Assembly (NCBI RefSeq): GCF_000699445.3
Contig: NC_067196.1
Location: 7,683,616 to 7,747,615 of the forward strand
Direction of reading: 5' to 3'
From: Schistosoma haematobium
Taxonomy: Eukaryota; Platyhelminthes; Trematoda; Strigeidida; Schistosomatidae
DNA: 64,000 bases
The position numbers were made by a program, and so were the translations under genes. Below the pieces are notes generated by a model. It had not been told where the DNA came from and made no database searches. It saw only the letters and a list, made by a program, of their open reading frames with translations. The first letter of the stretch is position 1; each line of letters opens with the position of its first letter. Below are positions 11,101 to 20,659 of this stretch, in pieces.

Positions 11101-14100
11101 TATGTAAATATAATGAGTATAATCAGCTTCAAAATTAGGAGACAAGTTAGTATGCCAAATAGTTACACTTCGATGCAACGATAAATTGTAGATTATTTTA
11201 ATGTGAACGAAAATTGTCACTAACGAAGTGATTTCACTGTTCAGAACTTTCTTAATTTAACTTTAACACATTTACACTATTCAGATAGGATATTATAATT
11301 AAGTTTTTCTTTTTTTCCTTGTTTTCGTTGTTTGTTTATCTTTCAAACATGCAAATTCATATTTTGTTTTAATGTCCAAATAGTTTGTCTGTTGATGAGT
11401 ATTACTGTCGTGAACAAAAACAGGAGTCGGGACAATCGAATGTGTTTTTGTCATGAAATTACAGAGCATCTCACGAAAATCTGAGAACCATATAGTAAAT
11501 ACACTTGGTATTATTTGGCTTGTATCTTCTCATTGAGGTTTAAGACTGCAATCGATCAGTCTGTTATCGGTATATGTGCATGCTGTGCGTATGCCTCGAT
11601 ATTGCCTGAATTCACAAGCTTTTTGTAAGCAATGATGGATAGTAGCTAGCAGTGGAATCCAGGATGCGCGTTTCGTCGTATTTGGGACTCGTCAGCTGGA
11701 TGTACCTGCATCTCAGAGGGGTGATGTTCACTCTGGGACTCGAACCCGGCACCATTCGCTTCAAACGTCATCGCACTATCCAATGGACTAGATTCCACTG
11801 CCAGCCACTATCCATCATCGCTTACATATAGTAAATAGTTACTTTGCAAAATATAAATCCATCATCTCAAACTTGACTGAATCTTTTTGCAAATATCAGT
11901 CTGTTGCCTCATATTTCATTGTTCATTCAGTTTCATACCAATTGTGTTCCGTTTCCGTTCTTCCCTCATCGATCTCCTACTGAAATACATTCCATGCCTG
12001 ACCACTGTTACATACTACTTATGTGCATATAAGCAACCCACACCACACTATTACATATAGCAAAAAAAAAAACGAATAAAGATGAAAGCATTAAAAAAAT
12101 AAGTAATACCACATAGCAACTGATTCTTCTCATTGGATAAATCATTTAATTGTTCACAAACAATTGTAGATGTGACACTATTTCGAGAATTTCCTTTTAC
12201 AGTTTGATTAATTGAATGTTTATTTGTGTATAGGTAATTTAGTGTACTATTAGCTTTGATTGAACAATCACCATCACAATCACCATCATCATCATGACAT
12301 GCAGAACATGGTAATGATGATTCAGAATAATTTGTTTTGTTTGTAGTGGTAACCAAATTCCTTGTATTCGATGAATTGGAACTTTCAGCTTGTATGTTAT
12401 GATCTTCTTGTAAATAGATTGAAACATTTTGATTGGATGGTTGATCATGGTTACTTATTAAATTTGTATTCTTTTTATCTTGAATGAAATCTAATGAATT
12501 TTCTATTGTCTTCTCTTGTTTCTTATTTAAAATTGATGATTGTATAACATTGTTATTATTTGTCCCAGTGAATTCGTTTAACTTCGGATTCGCTTTTAGA
12601 AGCTACAATCAAAAAATAACAATAGGACATTTTGAAAATAATGATACAACTAAACTAATATTCATAGTCCACATTACAATAGACATTTGTAATGTGATTT
12701 ATTTATGAGAAAATTGAAAATATCATTGAAAATAGTTGAATGAGTAATGGGTTAAATAATCCCATCTATTCGATTGATTTAACGTGTAAACATCTTAGTC
12801 AGTCAGTCAGTCAATCAGTCAATCAGTCAGAAACAATGTAGAACTTCCTACGTACGAACATCAGTTCAAGTTGATATAACACATTAGCACAGAGATAAGA
12901 TTATCAATTGAAATGCCATATTGGTAGAGGTAGTGAGAGTATAATCAGAAATCGGAAGGATAAGGGTTTGAAGATGACATTCAAGGAGTATAATCCAATG
13001 AAACAAATTTGGAAAGAGAAAAAAAGAGGGACACGAAGAATTCAGAAGACTACAATTCGGGAGAACACAAGGAGTGTATGCACTTGTGCTATTGCAAACG
13101 ATTTCAAAGCATGTCATTCAAGGTCTCTAACCATCATTTGTTATCATCTCGCGAATCTAGACCAGGTAGTTTAAACTTACCAACATGGCTCATTCCACTT
13201 TTCAGTGACCTCATGGACTTGTTCCTTAATAATTGCATTACATACTCGGTGGTTTCAGGATATACGAGCAATGTTTCGAAGAAACCTATGATCGAATACT
13301 AGTAACCCACGAGTATCTTCCACTCTCACTGGCCATATTTCACAGCCATAATGTTGGATGGAACGAACTGCTGCGCAGTAAACCCGTCTTAAGCCGTAAA
13401 TGAAGCAATTTGGCAAAACCCAGTCGAGCCTTCTGTATGGGTGCTGGGATTTCGTCAGACACCAGAACACAAGGGCTGATGAGAATCCTAAGATAAGTGA
13501 AGCGGTCGACACTCTCAACTACTTCACTCCCTATCATTAGTTTAGGTGTCGGTGCAACCCAATCCTGAAGCAACAATTCATTTCGAGGTGAAGAATCACA
13601 TCCCAAACATGCTTGCATTGCTGCTTACGGTAGTCAGAAGATTGTGCATTTTGTCATCGGCATATTCTAAGTCAACAAGGATGAACATCTAAACAAAGTG
13701 TAATTCTTAACAATTTACAATGAAATAAATTATCTTTCTACATCAAATTATATTTAAAATGGAAATAAACTAGAATAACACTTGCTTTGTATGTTTTAAG
13801 TCATTCACTAGAGTAAAACAATTCGCGAAAGAGTAAATGTATGAGCTTGGTGGTTGTAGGTAGTGAACAGGAAAACCTGGACCCGGATTTCGTGCTATTT
13901 GGCACTCGTCAGCAAAGTGCACCTGTTATCTCGAAGGAACTGGTGCTCCCTGATGGATTCGATCCCATGTCACCCATCTTAACATTGGGAGATGTTACCA
14001 CTGGATTACCCGGGCCTTGATTGACCTCCTTTAGGACTGAGATGTATTCACAACCACCACAATCTCAACATAGTGTACGCAATGTCAAGTGACCTAAACT

Positions 14101-15714
14101 AGTGATCACATTACCACTTGGTCGATGGCATTCGATCTGCACTAAGAACGACCTGACACACGTTGAAAACCTGGAAGAAATGGACAGTCGTTTCGTCTTG
14201 GTATGGGACTGTTCAATAATATGCATCCACAATTCCACATGTGGGATTCGAACCAAGGAAATTTGGTCTTACATGTGAACTCTTAAACTCTAGAATTCTG
14301 AGCCGGTATCCGATGGTGTTATTATCTAACTTCATTCAATACATGAGAGCTTTGTTGCTCGTAATATGACCCCAGTTTGGATAAACGTATGAGTATGCTA
14401 TGAATATCAATTTTACACTGAACTCCGTATATGACCTAGGCTAACCCCATTGATGTGATGGCAGTTTTCAGAAGCCAAATACTGGTTGCGTTTGAGGAAT
14501 CTATTTCAAGCATTCATTTATCCAAACAGACATTCAGAATAAGAAGTGCGAAAGCAAAGCGGAGAAGGTGAGTGAGACAACTTTATTTGATCAAGCGTGA
14601 TTGGACATTTATAGTCAGACAAAAATAAGTCACAAACACGTATTGAGTAAGATAAGGAATGTACACACATACGTGTATATAAAAACAGTCAAGCTCAATA
14701 AGCAAATAATAATTAATAAGGTAAAAACTTGAATCGAATAGAATGAGTAAATCGATTTGTCCAGCTAGAAGCTGGAATGACTCTTATGGGTTTGACACAG
14801 TACCAGACACTACAAGCTTGTGCAATACTTTTGGAAAATTTGTAATTCCCAATTTATATCATAGTCGTAGTTTGACGAAGTATATCAAGAATGTAACTAC
14901 AAACTAACGAGAATGAAATACCTGACTTAATGTTTATTCCAAATATATTTAATGAAAATTGGATAGCTAATAAAGACTATTAATTCCAAAACAAAAAGAA
15001 ATACCCCGACTAATACTAATTTATATTCACTATGTGATGTAAGATATTCAGCAAAGCTTTGATGCTACAAACAAATAGCAATCAGACAGTTTCGACTTGA
15101 ATGAAGTTCATTCAGTTTAAATGACTAAGAGTACTTGTTATGTATAATGACGCACCAATTCCATCGTCTTCTGAAAGGTGTCCCACTTGTCACAAATAAA
15201 TCGATTTATATCAGTGCATAGGAACACCAGACAAGTAATCACTATCAAAATGACCATAAGTACCATTCTACAACAGCTTTAGTAAATAACATCGTGATAA
15301 AGATCATTTCATTAGTTTTGTTTACTGATTATTTATTAACGGGAATACTAAAAATGATATTAAACTCATTCTATTGATTGTTAGTTAAAACACCATTCAT
15401 CGTTTGAAAACTAAAGCATTTAGCTTAAAAAGTTAGTAAGAATACTATTGGTCTAAATGTGCATTTAAAAACGAAACATAAGTGGTGTTGTATCGTAATA
15501 AAATTGATTTAGTATTGTTTATTTGAATCTTCTCATTGATGTTTAGCACTCCAAAGGAATATCAATTCATGGAGTGCAGGTTCATCCAATTGACGAGTCC
15601 CGAATATAACGAAACACGCATCCTGAATTCTACTGCTAACCACTATCCATCTTTGCTCAATAAAATTGTTTCCGATATAAGATTTGAAATAATAAATCAA
15701 TATATGCGCCAAAT

Positions 15715-15779
<65 letters not shown>

Positions 15780-16734
15780 CACTCAAAGTTTTAAATAATA
15801 TAATCCCGGCCCAATGGTCTAGTGGTTAAGTGCTTGCGCGCGAAACCAGTAGGTCCTGAGCTCGAATCTCGCAGGGGGTGAGGTCTTGGATGCTCACTAC
15901 TGAGGAGACCTGCAATAGGACCAGACGACCGCCCACTGCTTCCAGGTTTTCTATGGTGGTCCAGCTTCAACTGACTCATGATCTTAACCATTGAAATAAA
16001 TTATTTAATGAATTAACCATATGAAGCATTCAATTAATGCAATCTGAAATACTACGAACTGTCACAAATTATTCAACCACTAGAACTCATCATCACAACT
16101 ATCGAAATTTCTTCATACTTACTTAATATGACTAATTGACTGACTGTAGTTAATAAAAGTACCATGTCAACTAGCACATCATATTACTAAGTTAGTGTAT
16201 TTAGAAAGTGAGAAAACGCTCTCAGGATGTAGAAAACATAAGTCAGTATATCTAACTTTGTAAAGCTTAAAAGTAATTAGATTAGTATTATTCTACCAGT
16301 TATACACCCCTTCACCATTAACTGACTGTGATTTTAAACAAGTGTCTTCACATTAATACTAACTATCTCATCATATTAGACAAAATCATAAGAAACCAGA
16401 AAACAAAACATTTGAATACTTACCCCTTTGATTAACTCCATAGAATCATAATGATTATTATGAATATGATAGTTGTCAATTGATTTAAATGATGTTCTAT
16501 CATGGGAAAAATGACAATTTTCACCATAACAACATCCAGTTGTTAAGCTAAAATTTCCATAATAATAATAAGAAAAAAGAAAGAAAATAATCAAAGATTA
16601 AAGGTTTCTTACTCATCAAATTTACATGGTGGTTTTTTATTTGGAATATGTAGAAATCTACAATTATCACCATACCAACAACCTTCTTTAGTATTAAAAT
16701 AACGACAAATTTGATTTCTTAAATAATCAGACAT
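6925..16734 (-). CDS. Tandem CCCH zinc-finger protein, complete five-exon gene (739 aa)
   Basis: Exons, minus strand: 16734-16613, 16547-16424, 12602-12110, 9698-9402, 8108-6925. Every intron has GT...AG ends and the phases join, giving 2220 nt including the stop. Finger 1 is C10-x8-C19-x5-C25-x3-H29. Finger 2 is C37-x8-C46-x5-C52-x3-H56, with only seven residues between H29 and C37. Such fingers normally bind single-stranded RNA, so a post-transcriptional role is the best guess. Residues 83-246 are Asn/Ser-rich low complexity. Residues 248-400 are a well-structured block with C298-x2-C301 and H314, possibly a third metal site. I do not recognise the subfamily. The start ATG at 16734-16732 is the first ahead of finger 1 and lies 18 nt after an AG acceptor-like site, so trans-splicing to a spliced leader is possible. 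Confidence 0.85.
8940..9112 (-). mobile_element. SM-alpha SINE fragment with decayed hammerhead
   Basis: Read on the minus strand it has a tRNA-like box A region (gcagtagctaaatggataac), a box B (gggttcgaatccc), then ttgacgag...gggacgaaacg...ctggattccactgc. The first C of the CTGANGA core is T here, so self-cleavage is unlikely. The 3' tail is missing. It lies in intron 4 of the CCCH gene. Confidence 0.75.
9402..9698 (-). CDS. CCCH gene exon 4 (structured block with a CxxC motif)
   Basis: The acceptor is ttttctag|GT and the donor CAG|GTAAGTAAT. The exon encodes a dense, ordered-looking segment, about residues 247-346, including IFWCKSC, PWSLFQHMADKAKR and HFDWLDNVAGLMAG. C298, C301 and H314 could hold a metal, but a clear fourth ligand is missing at normal spacing. 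The split glycine codon continues into exon 5. Confidence 0.85.
9990..10213 (+). mobile_element. 3' part of a gypsy-type LTR
   Basis: From about 10075 this matches the 3' third of the solo LTRs at 5726-6243 and 35649-36173 (ggctgttcagaccggtcgaa, cattggtttatcacagtaca, cttaaaagtcacaaca). It ends at the same ACAACA and is followed at once by internal element sequence, so it is the 5' LTR of a truncated element. The left edge is decayed. Confidence 0.7.
10214..10500 (+). pseudogene. Gypsy gag remnant
   Basis: Directly after the LTR end comes tattggctacaaggatttt, in the position of a primer-binding site. A glutamine-rich frame follows, QLQLLLKQQ, then a stop, MLAFQQQLLEAVLGGLFIQP. Q-rich helices of this kind begin the Gag proteins of schistosome gypsy elements. 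Stops at several places show that it is dead. Confidence 0.5.
10560..11100 (+). pseudogene. Degraded coding-like stretch of unknown origin
   Basis: Short plus-strand runs read like real protein but change frame: KDNILLNEHEVVTIPDDHET, ENKLQPELNYGSRDISRKRC, SHNDPYNFDKISYKNDKSIW and LLDDDFSNDPLFTNEILNEM. The composition (Asn, Asp, Ser, Glu) and coding-like wobble suggest a frameshifted pseudogene or the rest of the gypsy element upstream. I cannot name it. Confidence 0.35.
11502..11824 (-). mobile_element. Full-length SM-alpha SINE with 13-bp target duplication
   Basis: The flanks catatagtaaata at 11489-11501 and 11825-11837 are identical. On the minus strand the order is tRNA-like box A, box B (gggttcgagtccc), hammerhead ribozyme, then a ~170-base tail ending with accaagtg. 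This is the best-bounded SM-alpha copy here. SM-alpha elements are known schistosome Pol III-type retroposons encoding an active hammerhead. Confidence 0.88.
11655..11704 (-). ncRNA. Hammerhead ribozyme (SM-alpha type)
   Basis: Minus strand: stem I arm ATCCAG, core CTGACGA, stem II arm GTCC with loop CAAATA, CGAC, core GAAA, short stem III, cleavage triplet ATC, then the stem I partner CTGGAT. All invariant core bases are present. One pair of stem II (C-C) is mismatched, so activity may be reduced. Known function: self-cleavage of the element's transcript. Confidence 0.8.
12110..12602 (-). CDS. CCCH gene exon 3 (Asn/Ser-rich linker)
   Basis: Open in phase 0 through 164 codons, from the acceptor ttgattgtag|CTT. 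The end was set at TGTG|GTATTA because that donor leaves one base and joins the exon 4 frame. The translation is polar and low in complexity, rich in Asn, Ser, Thr, Lys and Asp, with a cysteine/aspartate cluster (CSACHDDDGDCDGDC). It lies between the fingers and the conserved-looking exon 4 block and is probably a disordered linker. It is the least certain of the exons because composition gives little support. Confidence 0.72.
12795..13640 (-). mobile_element. CR1-like non-LTR retrotransposon 3' fragment
   Basis: Minus-strand frames give LLQDWVAPTPKLMIGSEVVE, SVDRFTYL, RVYCAAVRSIQHYGCEIWP and LLVFDHRFLRNIAR. This is the C-terminal part of a reverse-transcriptase protein familiar from schistosome non-LTR elements, broken by at least one frameshift. 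The rest is 3' UTR ending in (TGAC)n at 12795-12830. A longer relative lies at 48655-49545 and a tail-only copy at 31405-31500. Confidence 0.75.
13845..14170. mobile_element. SINE-C copy with inverted 5' segment
   Basis: Bases 13845-14020 carry the tRNA-like head and hammerhead on the minus strand. Bases 14050-14170 carry the 3' tail on the plus strand (ctcaacatagtgtacgcaat ... cattcgatctgcactaagaa). The break falls at the same 'caaccacca' word on both sides, as expected for a twin-primed 5' inversion. The hammerhead (minus, ~13875-13925) keeps CTGACGA, GTGC/GCAC stem II and GAAA. Confidence 0.7.
14150..14345 (-). mobile_element. SINE-B copy, decayed
   Basis: Reverse-orientation SINE-B: hammerhead segment (ctggaagaaatggacagtcg, tttcgtcttggtatgggact), box B complement (gggattcgaacc) and leader (ccggtatccgatggtgttat). 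Hammerhead decayed. Confidence 0.65.
14346..15510. other. CCCH intron 2 sequence, nothing recognised
   Basis: AT-rich intronic sequence with no open frame, RNA or repeat that I can name. Confidence 0.4.
15511..15665. mobile_element. SM-alpha copy with inverted 5' body
   Basis: Bases 15511-15555 are the SM-alpha 3' tail on the minus strand. Bases 15575-15660 are the hammerhead body on the plus strand (ttgacgagtcccgaa...aacgaaacacgc...cctgaattc). The core has T for C at the first position and stem II is broken, so it is inactive. Confidence 0.65.
15715..15779 (+). repeat. (TAG)n microsatellite
   Basis: A run of 65 bases of perfect TAG/AGT trinucleotide repeat. Confidence 0.95.
15803..16003 (+). 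mobile_element. SINE-B copy
   Basis: Box A-like ccaatggtctagtggttaag, box B-like ctcgaatct, a decayed hammerhead (ctgaggag ... ccagacg in place of acgaaac), then the conserved 3' segment (ccaggttttctatggtggtc, cagcttcaactgactcatga). It lacks the 5' leader. Confidence 0.75.
16424..16547 (-). CDS. CCCH gene exon 2 (rest of finger 2)
   Basis: The acceptor is attttag|C. The first base completes codon 41 (Asp), and the reading LTTGCCYGENCHFSHD supplies C46, C52 and H56. The exon ends on a complete codon (...IKG) before GTAAGT, so phase 0 continues into exon 3. Confidence 0.88.
16613..16734 (-). CDS. CCCH gene exon 1 (finger 1 and first half of finger 2)
   Basis: Encodes residues 1-40 plus two bases of codon 41. 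It ends ...PPCKFD then GA|GTAAG, a strong donor. It contains all of finger 1 (C10, C19, C25, H29) and the first cysteine of finger 2 (C37). The 65-bp intron that follows is typical of the tiny 5' introns of schistosome genes. Confidence 0.88.
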
Positions 16735-17014
16735 TTTCTTTCTAGATAACTAACAATGAATGAATAAACAAATGGGCAATGGATTATTGATTATTAGAAT
16801 GATTTAAATAAAGTTTAAAAAAATAAATAAAATCGATCAATCGATCAAATTGATTGATACATGAAATTACTTTATGCAGTATTTTATTGAGTATTCACCA
16901 TTATGATAATAAGCAATGATGACCAAACAACTTCTTATTTAAAGAATAAGTAATTCAGTTGAAGGTATTTCTTTCAACTCAACATGAAATTTGATTTACG
17001 ATAGACTATTGTAG

Positions 17015-17335
17015 ACTACTGGACCAATGAGCCGGCATCCAATTGTGGGTAGAGACAGGTATCTACCTCAGTAAAATAGAAAATGGTCGCGCAATCTCGA
17101 GGACTGGTTGATGTTAGACACCAACACCACTGGATGCCAACTCTGTGCTCCAGTCGTTCATTCGTCCGCGTGCATGAATGAAGGACCTGAATTCGAATCT
17201 CACGAGCGGGATCAACAATGCGCACTGCTGAGGAGTCCCAAAACAGGACAAAACAGCCATCCAGTGCTTCCAGATTTCTAACGGTGGTCTAACACCAATC
17301 GGTTCATGATCTCAATCAAAAACTTAATAATCTTC
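17015..17335 (+). mobile_element. SINE-B copy
   Basis: Leader remnant (gttgatgttagacaccaaca), tRNA-like segment, hammerhead (actgctgaggagtcccaaaa...aggacaaaac...atccagtgc) and 3' tail. The GAAA core is changed to AAAA, so inactive. It lies upstream of the CCCH gene. Confidence 0.7.
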
Positions 17336-17639
17336 ACAATCCTTGTACTGATATTGTAGACTATTTGACTACTTTATTGAAGACTATGCTGAATGAATGT
17401 TGTCAGATTATTGAAATTGTTTGGAATGATTAGTCATGTTACTTGTCTAGTATAAACTTGATGAATATAAAGATATTTGGGAGTTATTTGATTTTGAGAA
17501 TTGCGTTAGACTGTTCAGTGACAATATAGAGTTGAAAGTAGAATAACAGCATGTCATTTAAGTAGTAACCAGTAAAATAAACTCAACTATTAAGACCCGT
17601 TTCTGATAACAATTATTATCATATGTTCACTGGTGAATG

Positions 17640-17970
17640 ACTTCAAGAGGTATTTAGTGGAGTTGTAGTGAGAAGCTCTGACCAGTAGAGTTCAACCGGA
17701 TCTGTTGTGAGATAGTAAATGGCTTAAGACAATCGTGAACGGTGGCTCAATTTTATGGATTGGTTGAAGTTAGACATTAACACCAATGGATGGCGGCCGG
17801 CTCATTGATCTAGAGGTTAAGCGTTCGCGCGCGAGACTGATAAATCATGGGTTGGAATCTCACGAGATGAGATCGTGGTGACCCACACTGTAGAACGAAA
17901 CGTCCGTCCAATGCTCTCAGGTTTTCCATCGCGGTCTAGTTTCAATTCATTCATCAACTCAACTATCATA
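17640..17970 (+). mobile_element. SINE-B copy with full 5' leader
   Basis: Contains the long leader (ttgtagtgagaagctctgac ... ggattggttgaagttagaca), box A-like and box B-like segments (gcgttcgcgcgcgagactga, gggttggaatctc) and the 3' tail. The hammerhead has lost its CTGAGGAG half but retains cgaaacgtccgtccaatgc. Confidence 0.72.
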
Positions 17971-18224
17971 TGTTTTGTTCGTTACATCCAATTGTCAATC
18001 ACTTCCCAGTAGTTAATTTCAATGAATTATTCCATTTTCATAACTATCTTAAATTAATTTCACTGTTCAAAAATAGATGATATTCAATAGTGACTGAAAA
18101 TATGTGACCATGAGAATAATAGGTTGTTATTTATTTAAAACAATGAATTAGATCTGGAGCATGTATTTTGGATTCATCCATGTTGTATTATTTTTCTTAA
18201 CTTTCAAATGATGATTAGTCTATA

Positions 18225-19080
18225 GCGACTCACGTGCAAATGAGTTTAGTCTCATCTAACGCAGTTAAGCCCTTTTGCCAACTCATTTAGCGGACAAAGT
18301 CATCCGCACTATAACAACTTATTGTACCCTCATTATTTTGTGCTTGTATGAAATACGTATGCTTGAATATTGCTTACGGACTACGCAATTATTCACTCTG
18401 CTAGTCTTACTACTAACTGATTATTTGATTCGATTACTCATTCATTTCACATGGTATATATATGTCCATGTTATTCATATTCAACTCACTCACTCACTCA
18501 CTCACTCACTCACTCACTCACTCACTCACTCACTCACTCACTCACTCACTCACTCACTCACTCACTCACTCACTCACTCACTCACTCACTCACTCACTCA
18601 CTCACTCACTCACCACCACTCACTCACTCACTCACTCACTCACTCACTCACTCACTCACTCACTCACTCACTCACTCACTCACTCACTCACTCACTCACT
18701 CACTCACTCACTCACTCACTCACTCACTCACTCACTCACTCACTCACTCACTCACTCACTCACTCACTCACTCACTCACTCACTCACTCACTCACTCACT
18801 CACTCACTCACTCACTCACTCACACCACTCACTCACTCACTCACTCACTCTCGTCTCGCTCTTGCTATGGCTCTCGCTCGCTTGCTTGCCTTTCGGCACA
18901 ACTCTTCTATGCTTGTTGAACGCATCTGTACATTTGGATATATGTGTGTGGTCTCGTAATAAACGTAATCAACACTTCGTATTTGCCTTCTGATTAATAA
19001 ACCGTTGGGACGTTATATAGAACGGTTATCAAGACGAGCTGTATACGAAGTTTGAGGATTATATCGAATACCGACCACCA
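18225..19080 (+). mobile_element. Possible LTR-like element hosting the (ACTC)n array
   Basis: The flanks of the array vaguely parallel the solo LTR at 20126-20551 in order: an 'aagccc' start region, a TATA-like run, a cactcactcactc run, and AATAAA-rich downstream sequence (gtaataaacgtaatcaacac). Similarity is weak, with no clean TG...CA ends or target duplication seen, so this is inference only. Confidence 0.25.
18484..18850 (+). repeat. (ACTC)n tetranucleotide array, ~367 bp
   Basis: Near-perfect CACT/ACTC repeat with two small interruptions (near 18612 and 18823). It is open in three plus-strand frames as LTHS repeats, which is an artefact of a period-4 repeat and not protein. Confidence 0.97.
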
Positions 19081-19564
19081 CAAGTCTTATCATAATGACA
19101 CTGTTATTATTAAGTTGACAGAAGTTGAGATATCTCACCTAAGTTGATGATTTGTTTGTAAAAGCTTAAAAAATTGCCAACTGATTGTACATTTCAATAT
19201 AGATTACATCTAAACTCAATCTGATGTAATTTAAGTCATAAATGTTTATTGAGTCTTAAACAACTGTTTCTAAAACTATCCTGTTTTATGACCGACCATG
19301 ATACATAGAAATAACATGCGGTTACTTGCGAATATATTTACCAAATAAATTGACCGAATTAATCACTGTTCAAAATATATATAATCAGTGAACTAACTAT
19401 ATTGAAAACCTAAATGCATTGAGTTAGTTAATAAACCCTCCTTGAAACAATTATTTTTCATAAAGTTCGTTAAATCAATCAAAAAGATCGTTTTAATGTT
19501 TCGTATGATGTTAGTGTTAAAAAAGCACAACACAATAATTATTCGTGTTTACTTTGACAGTTGA

Positions 19565-19800
19565 ATTGATGAGTCGATCAATGTCAGTTAGACCACCATC
19601 GAAAACTTAGAAGCCATCGACGAGAGTTTCTTTCCAATACAACAGAACTCTTCAACAGTGCATATACACCATCCCATATATGAGACTCAAACTCAGCACC
19701 TATGGTCTCGCGTGTGAACACTTAATGTCTAGAACTGTGAGCCGGATTTCAACGGTGTTAATGTCTTACTTCAATGATGGTCTAGCTCAAATCGATCGAT
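19565..19800 (-). mobile_element. SINE-B copy, decayed
   Basis: Reverse orientation: 'gttagaccaccatcgaaaac', remnants of hammerhead sequence, box B complement (gagactcaaactc) and the leader (ccggatttcaacggtgttaa). The hammerhead is not intact. Confidence 0.65.
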
Positions 19801-19974
19801 TCATGAATTTAACTGTTAAAATTACTACAATTTCCACAAATCCCCATTCTTATAATATTTGACTTTACACATAAACACGTCGCAGTGTAAGGATAGACTT
19901 TTGCGCACATCAATTAATCTATTCTACTACTGACGGCAGCTGTAACTGGCAATTTCGTATTGTAGATGCGGCGG

Positions 19975-20650
19975 GTATGAAAGCACCGTTCTAATGGACA
20001 ATTACTGAAAACGAATCCAACATTTGCACTTAAAAAAAAAGAAAAGTGGAACACGTAAAATGACCTTGAACGACATTTTTTGGGTTTTAACACGTTAATA
20101 GACTACTACGTAATTATGTGAAAACTGTGGCAAGCCCATTTGGCCACTGTATCATCTGTCTATTCATTGTAACTCAGACTCTTAATTCACTATGTTAATT
20201 TCGGTGTGTATGATCGAATGCATGTCTGTACATTAACTCTTAAGCTATCTTCCTATTGGTTTCAATGTGCAGATAATCGATAATTTATCCACACCCGATT
20301 AACTCTCAAAAATATATACGGATTTTAAACAGACACTCACTCACTCCCTCTGTTTCATCGTGTGCTTGCTCACCGTACGCTTGTGGATTTTTATTAATCA
20401 TTAACAATAAACTATATCTATAACTGGTGTTCAGGCTTCTCAATAATCTCGAGTAAATTCGCAATTCTACTAGGAGATTAAGCCTACCTAAAATACTCAG
20501 TTACGGGATATTATTTATTGGAGTCAGATATTGAGGACATTAGCCTCCACAAAACTACGGAATCATGCGACTATGGATTCACACCCTCAACCAACCTTAA
20601 ACATTTCAAATACGGAATGTCCGCCCTGATGAACGTAACCACTCGGTCTT
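19975..20650 (+). repeat. Dispersed repeat R1, interrupted by a solo LTR
   Basis: Bases 19975-20125 and 20552-20650 match 3335-3575 in order. The break is filled by the LTR at 20126-20551. Confidence 0.8.
20126..20551 (+). mobile_element. Solo LTR (426 bp) with 4-bp target duplication
   Basis: Termini TGTGG...CCACA form a short inverted repeat. It is flanked by AAAC at 20122-20125 and 20552-20555. The empty site is visible in the R1 copy near 3475 (gcgaaaactatgg). Inside are a TATA-like stretch (aaaatatatac) and late AATAAA-like sequence. It shares no obvious sequence with the gypsy LTRs here, so it is another LTR family. The clade cannot be told from the LTR alone. Confidence 0.82.
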
Positions 20651-20659
20651 TAAAGTCAT

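Larger units (their letters stand above)
11405..12055 (-). mobile_element. Solo gypsy LTR split by an SM-alpha insertion
   Basis: Bases 11405-11501 and 11825-12055 together match the reverse complement of the LTR at 44981-45294 (aaaatctgagaaccatatag / agtaaata... gttacatactacttatgtgc). The gap is filled exactly by an SM-alpha element with a 13-bp target duplication. Upper end: TGTGGTG on the minus strand near 12050. Confidence 0.75.

Noticed and set aside
18484..18850. CRISPR array or telomere
   Set aside because: The repeat unit is four bases with no spacers, and is not TTAGGG; it is a microsatellite in a eukaryotic genome.
18275..18993. Long open frames encoding repeated LTHS
   Set aside because: Pure consequence of a period-4 ACTC repeat without stops in three plus-strand frames; flanks show no coding character.
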